The notes under the pieces were generated by a model. That model was not told the origin of the DNA and searched no databases. It saw only the letters and a program-made list of their open reading frames with translations. The position numbers were made by a program, and so were the translations under genes. 64,000 nt of DNA from Hymenolepis diminuta (Eukaryota; Platyhelminthes; Cestoda; Cyclophyllidea; Hymenolepididae), in assembly GCA_900708905.1 (NCBI GenBank), contig CAADRB010000018.1:636577-700576 (forward strand). The letters run 5' to 3'. Positions 14,165-26,001 of the stretch are shown here, in pieces. Position 1 is the first letter of the stretch. The number at the start of each line of letters is the position of its first letter.

Positions 14165-15199
14165 TATATACTAGTTGGACAAGCGGATGCGTAGCTACAG
14201 TAGAGTGAAAATCGTTTTGGAGAAGGGTAGAAGGATTTATCTAATAGAATCGAGGAAATTAATTTTCTCTTCTCAGTGCATATGCCATTTACTGCAGCTT
14301 TTTAAACAACCTTTTAACGAGACTGGCATTGAATCCAATGTTGACACTGAGAATGGCATTCTGTTCCGTGTCATTCCAATCATTCTTGCCGCTTATGAGG
14401 CTTAAAGCAACCGGAAACTGTTAATCATTACGCTCGAGGTACGATGATCCTGCTGACAATGCTTTCTTTGTGGCAAGCATTAGCTTACAGCTTTCGGATT
14501 TGCGTTTCACTATTTTTGATCCAATTCCATCAAGGTGGAAAGTTATGATGTTCGAGAGTCAAACTGACATTATGAATCGTTTTAGCCATGACAACCCGAT
14601 AAAGCAGGACTTCCTGGGTGTCCTAATCAGTTTGCTTTACTCATGAATTTGTGTATATTTTTTTTAGTTCTCCTTGGAATCCGGTGACTCAAAGGAAGCT
14701 TTAGGATGAGAGATTCGGAAGATTTTTTACAGCATCCCAAAGGCGAAGTATGTTTCGTTAGAGTCCGGCTGGGGAATTTTTTAGAGGAACCTGCTGTTCT
14801 AGCCTTTCACGATTTATGACTCTGTGTGATCATAATTCTAAGATCGGTTTGTTGCTATCAGATATCCTTAATACTATTTTGGAAAGCCCGCAAAAGAGGA
14901 CTGATTCTAAGAAAATCTCTATAAGTCTTGCCATTGCTTTTACTAATAATTTTGAACATTTCAAAGTGGCTTGGAGCATTGTGATTTGTTATTTGGCTCT
15001 AGGGATTTTGTGGACTAGAACCTTGGTGGGAGATACGCAAAAAATGTTTGCTCTTTGAATCCAACTATTTCCAACAAGTAGTCATATTTTACTTGAATAT
15101 TCACCAGCATACTTAGACACTTTCATATCGATAGTCACCTGCATATCATACTTAATTAAAACTCTTGTGCGTTTGTCTAAATGCACTTTTACAGCACTG

Positions 15200-15975
15200 A
15201 CATTACTATCCATCATACACAGATCATATGCATTCTCAGTATGTCCAAGGGCTCGAACCTATTCAGTCTCCGACACTTTATGCTTCTGCTCGCATAGAAC
15301 TCTTCCAAAATAGGCTCAAAGGTAAGATTGTTCTTTTAAACTTCGTCAAATTCCCTCCTCCACTAAAGAGGTATTTAGCGAGTCTAGAAGTCTGCCAGTC
15401 AGTGGTGAATTTCAACTCTCAACATTGTGCACAATGTTCCGGGAGCAGTTGAAGTCAATCAGACGTTGTATTATTACTCATTCGGGAGAGCTTTCAAATG
15501 TCTTCTTTACGTCTACGAAAATTTAAACAGCAGGAATCTCTTTATCAATACCATTTACCTGATCAATTGATTTCTTTTCGGAGGCTATATTGTGAGCAAT
15601 CAGCCTTTCTCAATAATAATGATCTCAATCTCTTATCGACTGCTGATGCATAAAGCTTACTGATTACATCGAGGGGAAATACTCCCCTGTAACTATCCAT
15701 TTGCCTTTCCTCTGATCCAGCGAAACCACTTCCGCGTTTGCCCCTTCAAGCGGCATTGGCTGAACACCTTTCTAACATTCATTGAAAATTCTATGCAAAT
15801 GAGTGTTCAACATTCTCCAGCCCCATTTTATGAGCTGGTATCTTATCTCATTAGTCTTAGCATAATACAGTCCAGCTGCGGCTTTAATAACTCTCCCTCA
15901 GTCGGATTCGTCTCACAACACAAGACAGTTGGTTTAGGTAAAGGCAAGTGTCGAGAAGCATTAAATATTACCCTA
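15200..15975 (-). mobile_element. possible decayed retrotransposon remnant
   Basis: This stretch is less AT-rich than its surroundings. On the minus strand it yields short broken pieces that resemble a non-LTR reverse transcriptase, notably VDVKKTFESSPE at 15481-15520, like the VDxKKAFDSVxH palm motif that carries the first catalytic aspartate, followed by RLIDFN and NIVHN. Stops and frame changes are frequent. No second catalytic motif (YxDD) was found, so the assignment is tentative. Confidence 0.25.
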
Positions 15976-15990
15976 TAATACCGACCTAAA

Positions 15991-18570
15991 AGAGTAGTAC
16001 TAATGCGCGTAATTATGATAGTGTGTAATGTATATTCTTACGTTTATTAGCTAATAAAAAGGACTTCAAAAGGCGGATATATTAGATTAAGGTAATCAAT
16101 ATTAAGAGAATATTCATGGTTATTTTTTAATTATATTAGCGGAAATAATTGGAAATTTATTTCATATTTTCGGTTTGGTTAATCTTTAGGTATTTTGGCT
16201 TGAAAGCAAAAGCTTTAAGATGGACTTTTAACTCTGACTTTATACGTGGGTTATAGACAAGCCCATTTGTTTATTTAACATAATAAATGGAAAATCTATA
16301 GATGAAATAGAAATTCCGAAACAAATGCTACGGAATTTAATCTTCCTCCACTATCTCAACACGTCTTATCAAAACATGTTATACCTATTTTTCCGGTTGA
16401 TGGCGTTTTTTTTTGAATCAATCAACTTGAGTGGTCAATGATTCTGAAATCCATTAGATGTTTGACTATTGTTGGGTCCAGAGGAGGTTTCTTTCCAAAT
16501 CACGATGAGTAATATACTTTGACAGACTTTGAAATTTTTTTAACTTTGTTGTATTTCTTATTGTTGGAGATATTTTCTGGTTTCTTCATTAGATTCTACT
16601 GATAGTTTTCACTAAATTGTTCATAAGTTTTTTAGTTATCTTCACTAAAGTTATTTTTGATTTATTTCTTAAAACTCCCAGAAAAGCAGAGGGAAAGAGA
16701 GATAAACTTCTGAGTTGTACTACAACACAATAGTACTAATAATAAATATTGCCACTAGTAGGAAAAGAATTGACTTTCCAGAAATCAAGAAAACCATTCA
16801 GTACATTATAATAATGATTAATTACCATTATAAAACTGTAATTAATTATTCGTTTGTCAGTAATTATTAGCTTACGCCGAGAAGGCAAATTAATAATGAG
16901 ATTGCCAAGCAAATAAGTTTTGTAACACAATCTGCCCCAGTTTCGGTTATTGGTCAAACTATCTTCTTTGGGTTTCTATCATAATCTATCGGGTGCTTCC
17001 CAATAAAGCCCATAGAGGACACGTTTTAGTGTTTGGAGAGACGTAAGTGGGAAAATTAAGCCAGGAATCTGGATTCACACAGATTAGAATGTCATTTATT
17101 TTCAATGAATCTATTTTCCTTTATTTTCAATCAACTTACTATTTTACAGTGGAACATAATTGCTAGCACATTTCCTTAAAATTATGCAACAACGACCCAG
17201 CACAACACCTTCCAAATAGCCATGTGTTAAATAAACGCAGAAGGTGATCAATTATTATTGTTAACGTTTTCAAGTTTAATTATGAGTTAGTATCTACATG
17301 AATTCTGTAAGCATTGAGGATATAATTTGCCTGTAAAACTCGAATGTTCCAGAATTTAATTTCCATGATTATACCCTTAGTTTTGTCGTTGTGTTCACGT
17401 TCGTAATAATCATGACTTCTCGACCTGTTTGCATGAATTATCCATTATGCCACTTTGGTTCATCTGTATATTTTACACGATCAGGTAGAAAAGACAAGCA
17501 GAGATATTTCAATCACAACAGAGGTTGTTTCTCAGTTTATCGATAATATTATTCCAATACATACCTGCTTTCAAATATTATTAAATCACTTGGTGATGTT
17601 TGAACTTATCATTAAATAAAATTTCAAACTCTTTTCATTAAGTACGAATATCAATGATAATGCCCAAGTGAATAAAATCTCCTTACTTTCCAAGCTATTT
17701 ATATTGACCTTTAAAATACACTGTGTTCTAGGTCTTCATTTTCACTATATCCAACACATTACCTTTTGAATTGTGTCCAGTAAAGGGGAAACTTAAATAT
17801 GTTGCTATGGTGAAAGCTACTACGGCTAAAAATAAGATTTTACTGCTATGACGAAATCGTAAAATAAAAATTGCTATTTTTACTCAATTGATTAAGATTA
17901 ACTGCTGAATGAAAAATACGCCGAAATAACTCATGAAATAAATCTTATATTTGCTAGGTGCAAATAAATGATGGCTTAATCATATGAATTTGTGCCCTAT
18001 TCACTCCAAATTGTTGCGCTCGGAAGTGTTTAATCGGAATACGGAAAAGGATACTATGCTGTTAAATTGAGGGTATTATATATTCCACGTGAATGCTAGA
18101 TGTTTAAAAAATGAATTAAACTAAGTCAAATCGGTAAATCAATTAGGAAGTTCAGGCCTCAAAAGCAGAGATATCTTAATCTGAAAATCTAACATTTGAC
18201 GAGGTAAATTTGAAATATTTCAACATGTTATTGTATTCAATTATGTTGATTCTTCTATATATATTTTAGACTGTTATTAAACTCTGTAAGAAAAATATAA
18301 TTTTTGTTCCCTTTTTTGTATGTTTATCACAATCGAATTAATTCTGAATTAGTTATTAAAATAAGTCCACAGCAAAGAGTAAATAGGCTGAAATAACGTA
18401 GAGTTCGTTAAATTTCTCCATTTTCAAATCGAAAAATACTTCCGGGCAATGGAATGTATTTTGTTCATAAACAAAAACTATTGTTATTAGTGGTCTTTTC
18501 AAAAAGATTAATTTTGCTACTTATTGGAAAGGACCACCTATTGTAAAACATATTTTAAAAATAGGCCTAT
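15991..18570. other. AT-rich non-coding stretch
   Basis: Nothing supportable: no open frame beyond 73 codons, no splice-bounded segment with family similarity, and no strong repeat match to the rest of the window. Confidence 0.5.
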
Positions 18571-19075
18571 TTGCAGCCATATACGCGTACCGAACTTGCA
18601 AAAGATGATCATTCTGTGTGCACCCATTCCTGCCGCGCTTGTATCTTCAGATCAATGGAATCAGCCATATGGTTGATGTCCAGATATAATGGATTGCTCA
18701 ATTTTCTTATGCCAGTTGAGTCTTCATCTGTCTTCTCGGTTATGCCACAAGTTCTGATTGAAAGTAGGATGATGAAGAGTACAAACAGAAGTTCTTTAGT
18801 GACCCATTGTAGCTACACCAACAAGTCTTTTTGCTACACCTAAGCAATCCTCCTAAGCAGTCCGAATAGCCTCTAGCAGAATGCTCTATTATCAATTCAC
18901 TCCCAAATTAGCTAAACTATGCCGAAAGTGGTAAGAACCAGAGGGTTTATTGATCACTTCCTTGTTCTTGTGAGCCAAAAGCTTAATCATTAAATACAAA
19001 ACCATGCTAGGCTGCAAGGATCTTGACTGTTGATTGGTTGAGGAGGTATCTGCACACGTCCGCGCTTGTTCTCTA
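18571..19075 (-). repeat. LTR-like dispersed repeat, copy B
   Basis: Inverted relative to copy A at 36258-36645. Matching landmarks on the minus strand are ctcctcaaccaatcaaca (CCAAT at 19033-19037), ttttgtatttaatg (19000-18991 region), caataaaccctct (AATAAA at 18946-18951), tagctaatttgggag, ggactgcttaggaggatt, and ttggtgtagct. The order CCAAT box, TATA-like box, polyadenylation signal, then a leader fits a retrotransposon LTR with the start of its internal region. The part from 18571 to about 18800 has no counterpart in copy A and may be internal sequence. No polyprotein is visible. Confidence 0.65.
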
Positions 19076-19089
19076 CGCGACCGGTTACA

Positions 19090-22070
19090 CCGGATTTTCC
19101 AGAAAGTTCTAGTGCATGTGATTCAATCAGCCTAGTTAGTGTCGTGAACCCCACACCATTCAATATAGAATGAGATATCGTACCACATGGTCTATGAGAA
19201 TAAAAATGCTATGTCGTAAATTAGTTGCAAATTATTAATTGAAAATTGTCTTTTTTAATTGTGCATTTTTATTTACTCCTTTAAATTTTGTTTCATTTAC
19301 CTCAAGGAGTGGACACCATCCACAAAGACATTGAGGCAACGTTGTAGCTGACAATATTGTAAAATATAAATAACTAAACTGTTTTAAACAAGAATATTAT
19401 TGAAATTTTAATGCAAAGTTGTTTGATAAATAGTCTAATCGGAGAATAGTTTGGAATCGATCATGATTTGATCACGAGTGGATTCTTATCTTTTCAATTT
19501 CGAAATTTCTGAGTCCTCAATTTTTCAACTTATTTGATGTGATGCCAGAAGCTATGCAAGGTTTGATTAAATAGACCTAAGTAATATAATTCTTGCCATT
19601 TGGTTTATTGAACAAACACCTATCAGCATCTTCCTTCTGGGATTTTTAGTTAACTAAGATCATGATAGTTACGTGGTCCTGTTTAACAGACCTTCTTTTT
19701 ATTGCATTCAGATATATTATTATTAAATAAATAAATTCTTTTTTATGCTATGGCTGCTCCAATGAAAATGACATTACTCATTTCTAAGAACTGCCTAGAG
19801 TAATTATCCTGCTTTAATTAAGACAGAGAAATTAACCACCGGTTTCCGTGAGAACAGTTGATGAGTGGATATATCTCCTTTCTTACGTTGCCTCTTCCGC
19901 TACTTGGATTTATTTTTGACATATCTATTTTTGACATATAACTAAATAAAAATGGCAAAAGTGCATAAGTAAAAAAATTTGTCTAACTGGCAAAAATACA
20001 ATGAGAATTAAACACTAAAAGTGAATTCCGAAATAATTCAATTAAATCTCGTCCTAAAGAGTATTCGTAAGTGAAAAATGTAATTCATAATACCAGTGGG
20101 AACAAATGCATGCATAGCTGAGTTTTCAATTTTATCTTAAACAATACACATACAAACATGCGGGAACTCAAAATTAGGTAAACATTAAATTCTAGGGGCA
20201 TCATTCAGACGCTCTTAAATGAAGTCATGTTGCTTTATATGACTTAAAAAATGGCGATGAACGTCAGATACACTGTTTATAAATGGGGAAAGAAAATAAA
20301 AATGGCTGAAAAGTGCGCGTCATGTCATGGTTTTGATGTCCATTGGAACACACACAGTGAGCAGCATGGGCAACCTCAAAGGTGAATTCTGGATAAAAAA
20401 GTGGTAGAAGTCGAGTCTCTTATAAGAGAAGCACCATGATGCTAATCTCCTGCCTAAGGTGTTTATTGAAAAAAAATGAATTCCCCAATGGCTTTTGGAG
20501 TTATTTTAAACACATATAAAGACAGACCAGCTCATATATACATCTTTATTTGTACTAAATACCATCTGATACTACATTTTAGTATTCCAAATTATTGCTC
20601 TCAAACGTTAAAGATCGGCTTCAACTAAAATGCTTATAATGATCATGTTGAAAACTGGTCTTCATAGAGCAAATTCATAGGTTTTTTGGTGGTACTCATA
20701 TAATTGCCTATTTGATTAATCATGACCACCTATTCGGATTCTGAAGTGAATAATAATCATGCGGAGCATGCGAAAAACCCACATATAATGGAATGAAAGT
20801 GACCTGTGTATAGTGTTGTGAACTATGCACAATAATTCAGAATGAACAAAACTTGATTATAACATTATATTTGTGTGCTTAAGAAGGATGGAGTAAAATC
20901 AGTTACGCTCAGACCGCTATGTGAGATCTGGATACCTCGGGCTGCAATCCCAACGCCAGATTCTATCTCTTAAATTACGTTATGGGTGGTTTCAAGACAT
21001 ATAGTAAAAGAATTTTACAAATCATTATTTTCTTGAAGTTCCAGTGCGAAGTCACATATATGTGAAATAAACCTCAAACAGTGAACTGTATACGTCAAAT
21101 AAAATAAATAAAAGAAAAAACTACGGATCCAAGTTCAAATGAAGTAAAGCTTTGCTATTCTTACTTGATTTTTCTTCTATTTTAGACTATCTGTCCTTTT
21201 ACCTCGTTAGAGAGCAATTTACCATTTTCCTTCTTCACATGCTTCCGCGTGAATCAAGATAGTAAAGGTGCCTTTGCATTTCTATGGGTATTTACAAAAA
21301 TGTCTAAACCGAAATGGTCCTGGACCCTTCTTAAATGAATGTAGTTTCTATATAAGCAACTGATATTCCAAATTTATACATGAAAAACCACTTCACCTTA
21401 CATAATCATGGTAGATGTCTCTCTGGCTCCCTTTCAACCTCTTCCATCATGTTTCGTGATAAAAATGGTTAATCAATAATCTCTTAAGCCCTAGACTCTA
21501 AACTATCAAATTACCCCCACTTCCAAATATTCATGCGATTGAGATTGGTTAATGAACTGCGGTAGTCAGAAATCGGGAATAGTAGCAAGAGAGGGCAACG
21601 AGTCGTAACTAAACAATAAATATTAGGCGTTGTGGAGAAAGAATTATTTTCCACTTGAAGGACTTGGGTAATATGTACGTTATTCATCTAAATTTTTAAA
21701 AAGGTAATTTGTAATCTCTTTTTAGCGTTGATTTAACTACCCCACTGCAGATTAGCATAAATTATGTATCTAACTTGTCAGTTCCCTCAAGAACTCCTTT
21801 AATGTCAAGATTCAAAACCATCGGTACATACTTTCAGGCACGTTTTCCTTCATAAATGCTTAATGTTTCCAAAGGTCGCTCAACTAGACTTGTTCCACGC
21901 AAATCACAGATTTAAAAAAAGTTGAATTTATTCCTCACTGGTTAGGATTTAATTCTAACATTCATTTTCATTCGTAACTAATATATTAAGAGCCAAGCTA
22001 TTCCGTACCTACCAATTATAATCTATCAAAAGGTTATTGTTACGAAGAAATAAATTGTCATTACATAAGC
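19090..22070. other. AT-rich non-coding stretch
   Basis: No gene, RNA gene or repeat could be supported. Only incidental short open frames occur. Confidence 0.5.
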
Positions 22071-22075
22071 AACAA

Positions 22076-22627
22076 TTATTTCGACCCTAAGAAAGAGAAG
22101 ATGAGTGCCGAAACCCACAGACTCTTATTGAAATAATATAAAACATTTAAAAACATTTTTGATTGACCATTCATTGATACTACTTTAACTTCCATATCTA
22201 ATACAGCAGAATATGACTGGTCAGATAACGAACCAATCGATAAATGGCAGTTGACTCCGCCAAGTTGTGACGATGACGTGTAAACTTCACTCTGAAGGCG
22301 TGAAAGTGGCATGTCAGCTGTGCGCAATCGATATTCACTTCCGGGGCACGACAAATCGTCTGCTCGTCTCCTAATCCTTTCCAACCTTCAAAACATATCT
22401 AACGCATTAGAAAGTACCCAACTACTTACACATTTTAGTAACATATATTTTCTTTTATCACATTCCAACCATCATTTCTAAACAACTGGCCTGACTTATT
22501 CCGATGGGCCGAAACTGATTCGCGTCACTCCTCCCAACGATCCATCGAACTTCTCTGCAATAATGTTATCACACATAGACCTCAACGATTCTAAATTGCA
22601 GCAAAATTTCGATACTATTCTTGCGAT
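22076..22627 (-). other. unassigned exon-like segments downstream of the RRM gene
   Basis: Two pockets with raised GC lie on the minus strand. 22200-22384 is open in two frames: one runs 102 codons to 22076, and another gives about 58 codons containing CAQLTCHFHAFRVKF. 22496-22627 gives a 43-codon frame ending in EKFDGSLGGVTRISFGPSE. The base composition suggests protein-coding ancestry, but strands, frames and splice sites cannot be settled, and no family is recognised with confidence. They lie beyond the polyadenylation signal of the RRM gene, so they would belong to another transcription unit or be relics. Confidence 0.25.
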
Positions 22628-22801
22628 CTAATAAGCCCTAACAAAGGCATATTCGATCCCACATACATCGTTCAAATACTACACATTAATTATTCCAATC
22701 AACTGCCTTTGACTAATCTCTGATAACATTATACCGGATCACACTGTGGAATTCTTAAGAAATAACAAATACATCAATAAGGCAATCTTTTTCTGACTTC
22801 A

Positions 22802-22807
22802 TTTATT
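22802..22807 (-). terminator. polyadenylation signal AATAAA of the RRM gene
   Basis: AATAAA on the minus strand about 130 nt past the stop codon of the three-RRM gene, a normal distance for a short 3' UTR. It is the first canonical signal downstream of that stop. Confidence 0.55.
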
Positions 22808-22933
22808 AATAGAAGAATACAAATATGTACATTGCACACCGTTAACGATTCCTTTCTAGGGTGAAAAATATAACTGTTGTTATTAAAGGCCAGATAAACT
22901 GATTAAATAAGTGAATACCCAAAAAGTTAATAG

Positions 22934-25900
22934 TTAGTCCAGATTCAGTTTCACCTCCCCTCTTTCCGATTTCACACTATTGAGTTTCATACGACGATAC
23001 TTTAGAGACTTCTCTTTACTGAATTTCCTTCCATTGCCCTTCTCTTTCTTGTCATTCGGCTTCAGAGCTGGGTGAAAAATACAGGAATTTAATATCGGAG
23101 AGTAAGCACATATAGCGCAAGACGGTGATAAAGGCGAACCCACAATTGATTTCTGCTCGCAATTTGCGGCCTTGTATTTCTGTCTTCTTTGCCTTTTCAA
23201 GGGCTGTTTTACAAATAAACGCCGTTTTAAATGTCAGTATGCCGATACTATAAAGAAAAAAACACTAGCACACTGGAGCAAGATACAAAATTTGACTTAA
23301 ACGCACACTTTCAACTGAGTAATATTCGCTGAAATGACTACAATTTTAAAAACATTCAACTGAAAACTCTGCAATTCACAACTATACCAAAGAGTAATGT
23401 TGCAATCCTGAAAGATTATTGATACTAATACCACTGTGCACATTTAAAGTTGGAATTCCAACCTCAAATAAATGCACATCTATTTAATTACAATCGCCCC
23501 TCAAATCTGATAATGAACTTATACTCAATAAACAATGGATAAGACACGTAATTAGTTTCCATAAATGCAAATTCTATTTTGATATGATCAAAAGGGGCTC
23601 CAACGTGTTGAAAAAAAAAAATTTTGATTTTATTGAACTTGCATATACTAAACAACTGTTACTATTACATCAAATAAAATCAATCAATTTTCAAATGAAA
23701 ACTTACTCCCGCTTTGCATTTTTTTCATCAGTCTTGATTTAACCATTAATTCTCTATCAAACGAATACAGCTGATTAACTGTACGATAAGAAGAATTCTA
23801 AACTCATTTAAGTGATGTACTTTCCAAAAGTTCCTAAAACGTCTGATGAGAACACATTTTATTATTTCTCTCGTGGTCAAGTTGCTCACTAGATGTACGA
23901 TGATGAGTATCTAAAGTGACGACCTTTGCTCAGTCACTATGGTACAAAATATCCCAAAAATATCTCGCCAATGCACCTATTACCTTTTCTGTTTTATACG
24001 ATTATTATTCAACATCGACTTCAATGTTACTTGATGCCAGAATAAAATACAACGTCTAGGCACTTACCCAGTTGGCTCGCCACCTTTAGCAGTTGGCAAG
24101 AAAATATGACGAGCTTGAGGGAAAGACTTTTTCAGCTCCTCCTTGGTGATAGTATAGGGTAGATTAAAAAGCTTCAGCTGTGTGCCCTCTTTGTTACCTT
24201 GGGGTGTACTGGACCGTGATTTGAGTTCTTCCAACAGGGTTTTGCAAACCTTAGCAGTAGTTGGGGCACAGATTAGTTCTCTACATTCTACGGGGTTTTC
24301 TCTGCAGATGTTCATAGCTTCATCACAATCTTCTTTTGACGTAAAGGCCAAAATACATGACCTAGAGATTAGGAGACATGGTTACTGTGCCTATATTATA
24401 AAGACAGATAAGTAATTTCTCAAAAAACAGCGGAGCGAATTATATATTTGACAAAGGTAAAATAGTGACATATACCCGACAGACATTGAAAAGTGATAAA
24501 AGAGAATATAGTTTAGGATAGGGAAAATATTTGATAATTTTCACCGTTATCCGGACGCTAGGATCACACTTTAACTAGACCTTAAAAAAGTCAATAAAAC
24601 ATCAAATCCAACGCAGTTTCTAGAATTTTGGGCTGTTCCGTGAGAAAAAGGACTGAATAGGGCATCAAAGTTGTCATATTTTATGATATAGCATACTCTG
24701 TTCCCTAAATTTAAGACAGGATACGAAAACCCTAATTAGAGACCGATACAAACATATTGACACTTTAAGCACACCCGCTTAAGGTGTACGGACAGAGCAT
24801 AAAAATGAGATGACTGAGTAATTTTGAATCAACAAACCAGGAAGATCTCCTAGTCATCACAATACCGTTCCATCTATGCAAGTGACTTAACCTATTCTTT
24901 TTAATGCGTGTCTGGTTTTCTAAATAGTAACATCTGATAAAGTTGATAGAATGAAGGAAAGCACAGACAAACTGAACATACACTTATTTATTATCAAATT
25001 TAGCTGACTCATCAAGCCTGATGAAAACCTGGCAGGCCCAAATAATGCTTAAGATTCTTGCCACCACCAAAAAACCGAAATAAAAATAACTCCGTGATAA
25101 TTTCAATAATTCTCTTTCCAATTTATTTATTCTCTTTATCTATGTAAACAAAGGCCAAAATAAACAGATTCCTCACTATCACTATCTCTGTATCGTCAAT
25201 TTTATCTTTCTAATGGTCTTGAATATATACGAGTTACAACGAAACAGTAGCTAGTTTACTGATATTTTATCACAAGTCTTAACATTTAAGCACTGATTCC
25301 TTACCCTTTGAAGGATCTGTCATGTCGACAGCGCTGAATTATTGCCTCTGCCTTAGGGAATAAGCTTTTTAGATGCTCCAGTGTTAAGTGGAAGGGGATA
25401 TTTGTAACATTAAGAAGGAAATCAAAACACGCTGGAGTCCGAATGTTTTGCCTGTCGACCACTGATCGAGGTCTTACAAAACTTACTACAGTCTATAAAA
25501 GTGAAGATCAAATAGACGTAAAAATAAAATACCGAATGTCCTTGGTAGGAATAACCCTTGAGGGCATCAAAAGCTTCCACACAATCACCGACCGATTTGA
25601 ACGTTACTAGAGCACTTCTTTGTCCCTCTTTTTTTGATAAATTAATGGATTTTACAGTAACACTGAGGTCTTTCTTTAGTTTATGGACCTTAACATTCAA
25701 TGGGAGTCCCTTAATAAGAAGGCACATAGCAGATCCTCTTAAATTCTCGTTAGATTTGGAGGTGCTACCGTCATCCTTTGTATTTCTCCCCGATTTTAAC
25801 TCCTTTCTTGTATCTTCAACAAACGCCTTGATCGCCTCAACCGGTATCTGCTTAAACTTATCCTTATTTTTGTGCTTCAAAGGCTCCTTCTTATGATGGA

Positions 25901-26001
25901 CTGAAAATAAATCATTTGTCATAATTAAATATTCATAAAAGAATTCAAATTTATGAAAGTAACTCACACTTATCCTTTTTTGATTGCTCTGTGCTGGCCA
26001 T
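22934..26001 (-). CDS. three-RRM RNA-binding protein, nucleolin-like layout (6 exons, 373 aa)
   Basis: Exons on the minus strand: 26001-25968, 25900-25533, 25492-25305, 24361-24068, 23247-23144 and 23067-22934 (stop TAA 22936-22934). All introns are GT-AG and all phases agree, giving 373 residues. Visible parts: a lysine-rich N-terminus (13-66); RRM1 about 70-142 (RNP2 LLIKGL 72-77, RNP1 QRSALVTF 105-112); RRM2 about 159-232 (LNVTNI 161-166, KGSCILAF 196-203); RRM3 257-330 (LKLFNL 259-264, TGIGILTF 294-301); and a lysine/arginine-rich tail 331-373, which could act as a nuclear or nucleolar signal (inference). The order of several RRMs with a basic tail resembles nucleolin or RBM-type nucleolar proteins, but no ortholog can be named. 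The RNP1 and RNP2 aromatics that normally stack on RNA are replaced in every RRM. Three introns are tiny (67, 40 and 76 nt). The start is the first ATG of a short first exon, and a 3' UTR signal follows at 22802. Confidence 0.85.

Noticed and set aside
22200..22384. Integrin-alpha-like cysteine spacing in a minus-strand frame (CAQLTC)
   Set aside because: Only a vague resemblance; no transmembrane exon or GFFKR-type motif was found downstream, and another frame is open longer.
24182..24415. 77-codon plus-strand open frame
   Set aside because: Antisense shadow of exon 4 of the RRM gene.
25558..25896. 112-codon plus-strand open frame
   Set aside because: It is antisense to RRM1 exon 2 of the minus-strand gene, whose frame is confirmed by domain content and splice phases.
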